Assembly: GCA_003993805.1 (NCBI GenBank) | Contig: RSEF01000004.1 | Coordinates: forward strand, 15,837,125-15,901,124 | DNA from: Himantopus leucocephalus | Lineage: Eukaryota; Chordata; Aves; Charadriiformes; Recurvirostridae | Reading direction: 5' to 3' | DNA length: 64,000 nucleotides | In this document: piece after piece, positions 33,701 to 45,700 of the stretch | How the letters are laid out: each line of letters begins with the position of its first letter | Position numbering within the stretch: position 1 is the stretch's first letter | Notes under the pieces: generated by a model | Databases searched by the model: none | Told to the model about the DNA's origin: nothing | Seen by the model: the letters and a program-made list of their open reading frames with translations, nothing else | Made by a program: the position numbers and the translations under genes

Positions 33701-36700
33701 TGTTTATTTGGGCCTGCTTTTCAGTTTACACAAATTCAGTAATGGAGTTTTTGAAATGGAGCTGACAACTCCATGGGAAACTTAATTTCTGAATCCTAGG
33801 TGCAGTATTCAGTCTCTGTATGGTTTGGTGTAAAAATCCAAATTTCACAGTACGTAATAAGGAAAGAATTGCAAGTTATGTGTAGTAGCAAGCGTAACGT
33901 GGGTAAAAGTGCTGCTAGATACTTTTATTAATTAAAATAATTATTCTTATATGTCAGGATAGGTAACTATCTTTTTTTGTTTGCTAGTAGAAAAGTGGTG
34001 GTGTTACCGAGCTATTTTTACAGGGGGATTCTTGGTAGAGACAATAGTTTATGTGCTGTGTTGTTTATTGCTGATTTTACATGTCTTAATTGTTCATGTT
34101 TTCTGGTTTTTTGTTTCCCCTTCCTCCCCCAGGAGATGAGGGAGAGACTAAATCAAGGGCTGTTCCAATGGAGGAGGAGGAAGATGATGATGATGACGAT
34201 CCTGAGAATAGGTATGATACCATCCGTAAGGACTTAAAAAAGATTATAACACACCCTAGGCGTGGGCGCAAACCGGCACAACGGAAGAGCAAGCAGGTTG
34301 TAAAAACCACGACTGCCTGCCTTGTAAAGACTCACTCACGGGCTTCCTGCAAGTTTGAACAAGGGGCCAGAAAACAGAGGCCAAAATCCAGAAATGCAAA
34401 GAAAGTATTTAGTTAGCTAACACACCTTGCATAGGGTGTGTTATAAATGCACTGCAGCACTGTCCATTTTCTGTTCCCATTGAAAGCGTGAGATTTGTGA
34501 GAAGTATCTCATTCAGGAAGGTAAAAACCTACTTCTGATAAATGTGAATTTCAGCTAGTTATGTGAATAGAAGGTAAAAATTTGCCTCTGTGCAATATGC
34601 AGTGCTAAAATATTTTCCGATCAAACTTGGTTATTACTGTTACATAATTTGCTTTTTAATTGAAACACTTTTTCTCAATAAAGAGAAAACACAAATGTAG
34701 AGAAAACAGTATTAGATATTGTCAGCTGTTAATTAAACTGAGTTTTAATCCACTAAAGAATACCTGAAGTGACTAATGTGATAGTTAAGGCCCTGATTCT
34801 GCAAGCACTGTGCATAGGCTTAACCGGCATCAGAAAGATTAATTATATATAAATTTTAAGTCTTTGCATAGGTATTTTCAGAATTGTGGCTTACATGTAT
34901 TGCTTCAGTTTCAAGTTCAATAAAAATGAATCTATGTAAGATATAGTTAGTTAAGACATGTCATATTTTACCAGTACCATTGTAGTTATCAAAAGTAGCC
35001 TGGCTAGAAAATGTAAAAGCTTCATTTCCTAATGAATGAATGCACAACATGAAGTGTTGCTCAATTATGAGCCACAGTTTCTTTTCGGAAGTTATTGTAG
35101 TTAGGCTAAAGAGTTGTTCAAGAAATTTTTTATACGGCATTTCAGAAACTGATTTTTTTCTGCCATATAGCATGTATGGGACCAGCTTCATAGCTTTGCA
35201 CAGTTGCTGATGGCATCTTTTTCTGCTTCTGAGCCTTACTAGTTTAGAATATGGTATCTTTGTTTCACAGAGTTGTATGTTTTGATCTGTGGCTGAAGTA
35301 AATTTAAAAACACTGTTTTATATCCTTTACGGACCTCAGTTTGGCATCAAAATGTTGCTGCTGATGTAGTTCTTGCTTGTTTTGACAGTCATCAAATTTA
35401 ATTGAATAATTTAGCTTTTTTAAAGAAAGATGCTCTTTAGGGACTTGACAGCACAGGGTCATAAGCAGAACATGTAAACATTGGTAATAGAAGATTTTTT
35501 TTTTTTAAAGGATGCTTTAATTTCTGTTCTGTTTTGATTTTTTCCTTCTTTTTTGTTTGTTTCATAAGTGTTTCTGGTTGATAACTAAGCCAATGCACTT
35601 TTGTCAAAGTTCAGTGTTTACCATACAAATTTACTGACAGATATTAATTATTAGTTTAAGAGCTATATTGGGAATTGAGTTAACCCAATTTATAACAAAC
35701 AGATCAGTAATATGAATTTGGGGTTTAAAAATCAGTTTCTGTACTTCGTTTTTAAGCTGAATCTTTGTTGAAGTTTTTATTTAGGGAATATTTTGAATAT
35801 ATATTTATGAGATGGGGAGGTACTTTGTCAATAAACAGTTTTGTCAACCTTCAGACATGTTAACTGGTAACTGCAGTCTAATTTTACATTCATCACGTGT
35901 TGTACTTGGCACCAAAATCGGATATATAAAATGTAAAAAGATGGAACAAATTTGAAGAAGTTAAAAGCTTGTTCTTCTGTTTACTCAACACACAGTGTTT
36001 AAATAGTTTACCTACTATTCAGATAAGTTGCCTATTTTCTTCCAGGCCAAAGAGGGTACGTAGTACCTACCGGGTATTTGTAGTGTGGGAACTCTCATGT
36101 TTGCAAGTCTCTAGTTTAGATGTTCTGTTATTTGCATACCTTTGGATGTGCATGACATGAATATTAATAGTCTTGAAATCATCTTTGCCAAAATGCAATA
36201 TCCAACTGGGTCATAATACGACATACAGTGCTGTATTCTTTCATCTTATGTTGTGTAATTATCTATTACTGGTCCTTCTGATCTTTTAAATGGTACTGTT
36301 TAATATGTTTGCAGTAGTTTTGTTTATTAAGAAGTTAATAGTGTATTTAATGCAGAATGCCTTTAAGTATTTGATGGTTGCAATAAATTTTTGTAAAACG
36401 TTTTTCTTGTCCAAGCATTTAATTTAATACAACTCTGACAGCTTGAAAATCGGACTGTTTCAGCAAAGACAGCACAGTATTTAGAACAAGGTATTTGGCA
36501 GTTTCAGTTTTTACTATTTTTTTTAAAAAACACGTATGACATTTCATCCAAATATTCATCTCTTATAATAGATTTTAAATGGTTCTAAATTTTTTAGTAA
36601 TCTACCAAAGGCCCATTTAATTCAGTAGTGCTCTAGCTGAAAGAATGGTGGCTTTTATTAGCCACATTAAAATGTCCTCCCCCCCCGCCCCCCAAAGGCT

Positions 36701-39700
36701 TGTTTTGGGCAACCTTATTTCTACATGTAACTAGTAGGTATTTATGAACACTACGTGTGAGTTGATATAATCTAATTGGTAATAATACATCACGATAATT
36801 AACTACTATTTAAAATTAATGACTTTTAAGGAAGAAAAATTATTTTTACAGTGGTAGCATTGTCTCACCAAGATTTTTGACAGTCTATAAATGAGTCCAT
36901 CGTATTGGCAGTCTAAAATTCATGAACAAGAATGGTGCAAATTATCATGTGGACTTGACTCCGCATCATGAGAGGCTGCACCTACTACTCCTTTTTTGCT
37001 GCAATGTCTGAAGGATAATTTAAAGTAGTCTTATTGGGTGACTAAGCAACCCCGGGGTAACTTCCAGTTTGCCTATCTCTCTTAAAAAATGTTTTCTTTC
37101 AGCGTAAGTTGAAAAATACATAGTAACCAATTCATTAGTGATAAATGTGTATTGTTGGTGTCACTCTTACAAAGGTGAGATATATTTAAATCCTCATATA
37201 AAATTATACATGTATACTGATATTTTATTCTGGAGTTGCTTTTATATGTCCTGGTTGAGATTACAGTCCCATTCCATAAGACACTGTATAAATACATGTT
37301 GGGAAAATGTCCTTTATACAAATCTCACGATGTGTATAGATGAGATGAGGCAGGGTTAGGCAACGTGACATGCTCAGGGTCACAGCAGCGCAGTGGCAGA
37401 AGTGAATGAAATGCAAGGGCTGTTTGTTTGGGGGTTTTTCTTCTACTACCTGCAGTCCTGTGCTGGGGGTCGTACTGTCGTACCGGGGTCTTCCTCTGTG
37501 CTTCTTAATTAGATGTGTTTAGAGGCTTCAATTATTACATCTGGTTGGCCAAGAATATATTTTGTGTCCTTGACCTGAGTAAATATTACAGTATCTTTTG
37601 ATTTTCATGGGTTTCTCTGGAAGAATGTGAGCGAGGGAGCTTTGACACGATCATAGCTTCTTTTTCTTGGTACTTGCAGTTTGATGTTAATGCAAATATT
37701 AAAGTGGTAAAGCTAGCCTATGAAGTTCCTTAGCTTAGAAACCGGGTCACTTTAACGGGGTTTATATCTTAAAATAGAAATGTGGTATGTTATCCTGAAC
37801 CACATTTAATTTAATTTAAAACCAGTTTCAAGAGTCTAGTACTCATTTTATTCTAATTCATATAAGCCGTTTGTTGCATCAGTCATTCGTCAGATGCATT
37901 TACAAGGCTTAACGTGGTGGGTTCTAATATTGCTTTAATTCTTATCAGATACGTAGTTACATTAAAAATAGGAATCTTTTTAATTCTGAACATTTCAACA
38001 GTGTCTTCCTAACATCAAACCAGTAGAACGTGTTGAAGAGAATGTAGCTTTTTTCACTGAACAAACAGTTCCATCTCAGTTTGATTCAAAGTGGTTGAAT
38101 CTTTATGCTAGCTAAAAAAAGTCTCATTTTCCATCTCGGAGTATAAAAGCAATAGCTTATTAATCAATATTATTATAAATAACTGATTAGAAACTAGTAA
38201 GTTTACCCAGTCTGGTTGGTGGTTATGGTGGTGATGATTAGTAGGAAAATAACAGCATCTTCTGTTTATGCATAGTAGATTTTGTGCATGGTATTTTTAG
38301 GTAAATGATACATTTGCTGGGTGTCCGTCCCCCCCCAATATTTCCCAAAAGAAAAAATAAAAATATGTCTTCTTTCATTAAGAACCAAAGTCAACCTTTG
38401 TTTAAAAATATATAAATACATTTTTAAAGGTGACTTGTCTGGAAGGTAAGTATTGTTATCCATGGCCAAGTTGTGTTAACTTTGCTAATGCAATTGAGGA
38501 CAATCCAAAATAAGTCAAAGGCAGTATTACTAGGCAGTACTTTCAGCATTGAATTTTAAAATTGTGCAGTTCTTCTTAGTGTTTCTACTTTTTTTTCCTC
38601 TTCCAAAGCAAAATTTTGGTGATGATATTCTTATTTTTTTAAACACGAAAAGTAGCCAAACTGCTGTTGTCTGCGTTTCCTGGAGTAGGATTCAAGGTTA
38701 ATAATTCATGTTAAAAGCTTTTAAAGAGGTATCAACCTGTGATATTCCAAGCAGTTTTGGTTTTTGAAGAAAGTTCTTCTGACCATTAAGAGATGGAAGA
38801 AATATAGCCTTAATTTCTTATATAAGGAGCTATTTATTCCTGTTGCTATTATACATGATGTGGTGGCTTTAAAAAAACCCAAACAAAACAACAACAACAA
38901 CAAAAGTCCCTTTTCAGGGACTAAGTCCCTAAATTAAGTCCCTAAGTCCCATATCATTAAGTCCTCTGCAAGGACCTACTGCAAAAAACATTTGGACGGT
39001 GATGTTCCTTATTTATGGACTTAGTAAAGTTTTCTTTGGGTGCGCACTGTGATCCGTTGGTATATACGGAATTACCGAGAGTGCCGCATTTTAAAGTTTT
39101 AAACAGCTATTTGTTCGCAAGCCATTTCTCAAAAGAGGGGGGATGTTTTGGATGCTGATGGATAGTCATTGACTCACTGAGCAATCTTAAATATTTATTA
39201 AACCATTTTACTTCCATCTTTTAATTATAACTGAATACACATTGGTGTTAGTCTTTTTGGAAAATATACTACCACTCAAAAAATAGAAAATATTCTATGA
39301 AGTGTTAGGAAAGATACTGTGGGAAAATTGCCTTTGAAAAGTTCCTTTGTTTTAGGGACACGTTACGTTGTGAAAAATGAAATACAGATTCTTTAAAACC
39401 CGTTCTATAGTGCTACATAAAAGTAACAGTTTTCTGATGTATAAGAGTCTGTACTTAAGAGATCACTGTTCCTTTGCCGTTTCAAGGTGAAGCCTAGATT
39501 GCGGTTCAGTTTCATGGGTTTCGAACTATTATTTTGACTGATATGAAAGCTTTCCCAATCTGAACTATGTGCATACAGTATCCATTAGTTCTCCTGAAAG
39601 GCAAGACAGACCTGATTGGACCTAGAAAAAAAAAAAATAAAATTGATGACCATGGAACGAAAACTATAATATTTCTGATATTTATATGAGGAAGGCCTAG

Positions 39701-42700
39701 TTTCAATCTTTCAGGATTTTTTTTTTTCCCCTGGAAGTACGAGTTCTCAGATAAGTCCACTATTTTCCTATGCTTTTCTCTTACCATTTTATATTTTGCC
39801 TTGGATAGATTCATACAAGATTTTTTTTTTTTTATGAGCTTGTAAAGAAATCACTTCTCCATGGTAACTTCTTGTCTGTTAGCTGAAAACATTCTTGTGC
39901 TGAAATGAAACTGAGGAGCTGAGCGAACGGTTTGGGGAACAGGAAATAAGATTGTAATTTTTCTTTGAAGTTCCAGTCCCATAACGTTTGGAACGTTTGT
40001 GTGTGTATGTGTATATACACATACATGTTTTCTTGCTGTAGTTGCTAAAAGGCAAGTGCTTGTAGTTACACGAGGGATTCAGCGTGGGTCTTTTTCCCGA
40101 GGCACTTAATACCAGTTCAGCTTGAGACACCAGGAGTTGCTTCAATTACTACAGCATCTCTTTTGCAGTAGGGTGGGGGCCCAGGCAGTTAGAATGGTAA
40201 CACCGTTGAAGGCAAGCTATGTAGAGGTAGGGCTGTAAATTCTCCTTTTTTTTTAAACTGTGAGTTCATGCATTTGCAATAATTTTTTCTCCTTCTTTGA
40301 AATACGCATTAAGTGATAACACTGTTTTTAAAACTATTACTATTTACATATATACTAGTCACGTAGGTCGGTGCCTCAGGAAAGCAGTCTCGTTGATTTA
40401 AATCAAGTAAACACGATAACCATTTTTGAGAGAATGATTTGAGTATTAGGATTTGGTCTGCAGTATCTTCACGTTCTTGTTACCGTTAGTTCATATAGGC
40501 GCCTATCCCAGAACTGACAAAAGTCCACCCAAGTAGACCATTAATAAAATGCAATGTTTAAGTTTGTACATTTTGTAGCTATCTCTAGTCTTGCTGTAAA
40601 GCATGAAACTTCTTTTTTAAGAAGCATTATACAGATTTGATGTCTTAAAAGCAAGTTAACACGTTAGATTTAACATGAGAGGCTTTTGCTGATGTATCCT
40701 GTCTTACCACGACTTTTCATCGTGTCTTTTTTTTGTTCAGCTTTCAAGCCTTTTTTGAAGTTCTGAATGGTATAGGATTACACTTATCATTCATAGATTT
40801 ACTTGAACAATGGAATAAATAGTTTTTTCTGTTTTACTTCAAAGAATTGCCAAGAAAATGCTTTTAGAAGAAATCAAAGCCAATCTTTCCTCTGATGAGG
40901 ATGCATCTTCAGATGATGAATCGGATGAAGGGAAAAAGAAAACTGGAAAGCAAAATGAAAACACGGCAGATGATGGTGAGCACCAAAAAGCATCTGGGAA
41001 AAAGTGGTGCTGTAGCGCCTGTCATAATTTCAAAGGTCACTTGGGAAAATTACAATTATTAAAGTTTCTTCAGTATTCAAGAAAAAAATGTCATTGATGT
41101 TGATAGGTAGTTGCCAAATAGAGGCCAGTGTACATGATCATGAGGATTATCACCTCTTTTACTATTCTGTAAGTGTATTTTTTTGTTAATAGTCTGTTTT
41201 TTGTAGCCAATTCAGAAGTCCTAGGGATTTGTGAGGAATAATCTATACAGAACAGTAAGACGTGTGAGTGCATGGGAGAGATTTGACTAACACATATGGT
41301 CATTGGNTTTTTTGTAGCCAATTCAGAAGTCTAAGGGATTTGTGAGGAATAATCTATACAGAACAGTAAGACATGTGAGTGCATGGGAGAGATTTGACTA
41401 ACACATATGGTCATTGGAACAGACGTTCCAAGTGTTCAGGCGGTATAAAATACTTAAAACTTGAGTGTATAAAACAACGGTATGCTGGAAAAGCACCGAA
41501 TTTAGCCTAAATAAATTCAGATTTTAAACCTTGCCAAATCTAAGTAGGAAGACAGTGACCAGTGTTCACGTTGTACTGCCTCTTATCTCTGACAGAAGAG
41601 AATGAAAAGGAAGATAATTCTGAATCGGACTCAGAGGAAGAGGAATCAAAGAAGCCCAGATACAGACACAGGCTGCTGAGGCACAAGCTGACAGTGAGCG
41701 ATGGAGAATCTGGTGAAGAAAAAAAGGTGAAACCGAAAGACAAAAAAGAAGGCAAGCGCAGAAATAGAAGGAAAGGTACATAATCCTAACGTTTTTTGTC
41801 ACTTGCTTCTATAAAAGTCCAAAGCATGTTCGAGTGGAGGTCTGAAATTATGTCATTTTAAAATATTTGTATAAACTTCCTTGTGTATTAAATCCAGAAT
41901 TGTCTCATCTGTGTTTAAAGTTTTATTTAAAGCGTTGAATACAGTTGCAACGCTCTCTACTTGCTGTATCCTCTGAATTGGATTAATCTTGTTGACTCTT
42001 AACATATTAATCTTAAATAACAGAGGCAAGCCCAGTATGTCCAATTTGTGAAAGTCAGTCTTGTCCTTCGTGCAATGTCTCTCTTTGACTTGGACTGTTC
42101 GTTGGCCCTTGTGCATCAGAAATTTCTCTATCCTAGGATTTAAATGTTGCAAGCTTTAGTTGGACACCAGATGGCACTGTGAAATGATGCCTGACTCGGA
42201 TTTTTCATTTTCATTGTTGCACGCAAGAACAAAGGATCTGTCAGCCCCTCGCATTTAATCATTTTGTGCAGAGGAGGAGAGCGGTAGTACTGATAAGTGC
42301 TCACTGCCACCTTGGCCCTTGTAGGTGTTGATAGCGTTTCATGGCCAGTGGCAGTAACGGTGCGCAGTACTTTCCTCCTCTTAGGGTTGGGCTAATGCCA
42401 GCCCTCTTTCGCGGTGTTCCCCAGGCTAAAAGATGCAATGCGATTCGTTTATCGTTTTCCTTCGTGAAAACGCTCATTTTTGTCTGAATGTATATTTGCA
42501 CTTTTCCTCACTTATGGAATTGTAACTCTGCCAACGACGTTTCTTTCAAGAAAAGTAATTGTAAATTACAGTGGCAGTGTGCAAGTAAGGTGCAGCCAGA
42601 CTAATTTTCAGGGTTCTTCAGTGTCTTTTAAGTTCACTAGTCTCAAGTAGAACAATATACTTTATTTCAGCTCGCTGTTTTTCAGCCTTATGTTATAAAT

Positions 42701-45700
42701 ATTACATTTCCGTATATACATAGGGAATACATATGCATATATTTCCCTATGTACATATCTTTGTTTTATGCCTTGTTATTCATAAAACAGTTAAGCTTTC
42801 CACTATGTTCGAGGTCAAACTGAAATTATAAGGGTGCTAATGGCATGCTGCTCTTACCTACCTATAAACGCCAGTGATAGGTCCTAAAAGTAGTTACGGA
42901 AGTATTCCCTAATGCTGCTAGGTTAGGTGTACTTTTAACCCTCTTTGGAGTCAGTTTTAAACTTGTGTTACCTGAAGAAACCTCAAGCCATAAATGCAGC
43001 AATACAATTGTATGTGTTGGTGGTAAATAAGGGTTGTTCGCACGAGTTGTGAAGTATGATTCATGTAAAAGATTTGAAACAAAAGCTTCTGTTTAACTAA
43101 AAATCATCGTTTTCTGAAATTCTGTACTGTTCCTCATTGTGTTCTCTCCTCCTCACCCACTGTCTTTGAAATGTGATGCTTACTACTATAACGCTTTCTG
43201 TCATTTGCTTGTAAACTATACTTAGATATATTCTGCATAAAGACCTCAAGTCTTGGTGGCATAATACGCCATCTATCAGGACTCAGCTAGCACTTACGTG
43301 TTGAGCTTTTCCACTCTGTACCCCTTATATTCCTGTTGCTTCTTATTAGGATGTTTAACGGGTCCCATACTGTCCGAAATGAACTTTTACAGTGCTTGTT
43401 GATCGTGAACAGTTTCATGTATAATTAGATGTGTAATGTTGCTAACTTTGCAATAATGTTCAACATGAAATCATAATTTATTTTTAAAGTGAGCAGCGAT
43501 GATTCAAATGACTCTGAGTTTCATGAGTCTGCAGTTAGTGAAGAAGTCAGTGAGTCTGAAGATGACCAACGTCCAAGAACAAGGTATACATAAAACTTAA
43601 CTGTGCTTATCCTGCGTTTGGTTTTGGGTTTTTAATAGTGCAGTTTAGGCAGTGAGATGGTAAAAGTTGAAGACTTTGGATCAGTCCTTAAAAGCTTTTA
43701 TGAGACTTGTCTGTAATTTGGTATCTGCTAATTAACTTCACAGCAAATGTGAGAATTTTGTATTTGTACTACAGTATGTGGTACACAGCAATTTGATAAG
43801 CCAGTACAAAAAAAACCCAAAAAACCAAAAAATGAGTATTTTTATGCCAAGTATGTCAATGTCAATTGAGGAATGGTGGATTGCAGTAGAAAACTAATGC
43901 TTAACGATTCTGAGATTCTTCAGGGTTGTCTGGAATAGACTGTTTCTATGTGTGTCCAGTGGCTTGAGGGAGAGGAAGGAATTTGGAAGTAAACCCCTGA
44001 TTGCACAAAAGGAGTATATATTCTATTAATTAGCAATGTAGTTCATGTACTTTTTTAATCACTGTTTTTCAGTGAGGCTATGAATTATTATTGTTAATCA
44101 GTAATACTGCCCTTTTTTCTTCTTTATAGATCTGCCAAGAAAGCTGAGGTGGAAGAAAACCAGCGTAGTTACAAACAGAAAAAGAAACGAAGGCGTATAA
44201 AGGTTCAAGAGGACTCTTCAAGTGAGAACAACAATAAGGTACTATATTGTGTTTTGAATTAATAAACGGGAAAAGGAGTTCCTGTCTCTTCTGCCAACTG
44301 CTTAGGGACTTGGGTATCTCAAACAGCTCTGTAGAAAGTACAGTAAAAAATTACAACTTTTCTCAATGTTAATTCAGTGCTAAAATTTGTAAAATGGCAC
44401 CATTATGGAGGAAAAACACTGTGTTTAACTAAAACCATTTGCTGTCTACATCTTGATAAAGATGCATGGTATCTTCTCAGTAAATGAAATTTTTAAAGTA
44501 AATGTAGAATATGACACAAATAGTAGATTAAGGCTTTCCTAGTATTGTGGTTTCTTTACCTATGGTGGAGTAGGTGATAGCTGATCTGATCTAGCACCAT
44601 TAGAACAGAAAAACAGTTCTTTACTAATAGGCATTAATTACTATCAAATGATAACAGTACCTTCAGTACTGCCTTTGCACAACTGGGCTTATCTTTAATA
44701 TCTCAGAATACGTTATATTTAACAGGGCACTTCTTTTGTCATGCTGGCTAACTTGTTTTTTAAAAAAGTGTCTTTTTCCTTATGAGCTAAACTCCACCTC
44801 TGAATATGAAAATTTTGGGTAGCTTGTCTAAAAATGAAGGACTTGATGCTCTGTGCTGTAATTTTCTTGCTGATACTTGATTTCTTTAATTTGTAATAGA
44901 GTAATTCTGAGGATGAGGACAATGATGATTCAAAATCTCCTGGAAAAGGCAGGAAGAAAATAAGGAAGATTATTAAAGACGATAAGCTTAGAACAGAAAC
45001 ACAAAATGCACTTAAAGAAGAAGAAGAAAGAAGAAAACGTATAGCAGAAAGAGAACGGGAGAGAGAGAAATTGAGAGAGGTATGTTCTGTTTTCTTTGCG
45101 AAATGCTAGGAAGTTGAATTGTTGATGTTTAAGATGACGTATTTCTACCTCAGTTTAATTTGATAAGTAATTTTAAAAGTACTTACGTGTAGCCTTGTAA
45201 GCCACAAGTTCTATTTGTAGTTTCCTGCAGGTTAACGTTGGTAAGTTTTATTTAAGACTACTGAGATCTTTAGAAAGCTATTTCAGTTGCCTGCTGCTTT
45301 ACTTTCCACGGGGAAAAGCACTCCCCCAAAGTAAGTTGTGATGCATAGCACAGAGTTTAAGGTTTCTCTTTACTAAAGAAATTATGACTTCCAGTTTTGC
45401 TAAAGCTAGTGTCTGTCAAATGCTTGGTATTATTCACGTGCGAAGTATTCCTGTGGTGCCCTGTTTCTGCTTATAGGTGATAGAGATAGAAGATGCTTCA
45501 CCTCTGAAATGTCCCATTACAACTAAGCTGGTTTTAGATGAAGATGAAGAAACCAAAGAACCATTAGTGCAGGTTCACAGGAGTATCGTTACCAGACTGA
45601 AACCGCACCAAGTAGATGGTAAGGACGGAGAATTTTTTTTTTTTTTCCCCTCCACTGGCACAGCACCTTATGCAACCTGAATTAGAATCATAAGAAAAAC

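Larger units (their letters stand above)
30695..34132 (+). other. ATRX intron 9
   Basis: 3.4 kb with a G/C-run tract at 31,707-31,743 and a CR1 fragment at 32,497-32,875. No coding signal beyond a 108-codon frame at 33,299-33,625 that I regard as chance. Confidence 0.6.
34212..40844 (+). other. ATRX intron 10
   Basis: 6.6 kb. Its first 200 bp read through from exon 10, followed by several AATAAA signals (34.7-36.4 kb). Further on are a possible MIR-like SINE at 37,335, CAA/AAGTCCCTA low-complexity repeats at 38,883-38,960 and a 22-bp palindrome at 40,004. Confidence 0.6.

Noticed and set aside
34785..34830. GGCCCTGATTCTGCAAGCAC, resembling an amniote palindromic DNA-transposon end
   Set aside because: Only about 40 bp of resemblance and no second arm found.
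36039..36160. Possible alternative ATRX exon after an acceptor-like TTCTTCCAG
   Set aside because: Translated sequence does not resemble ATRX and lies among candidate poly(A) signals; more likely 3' UTR or intron.
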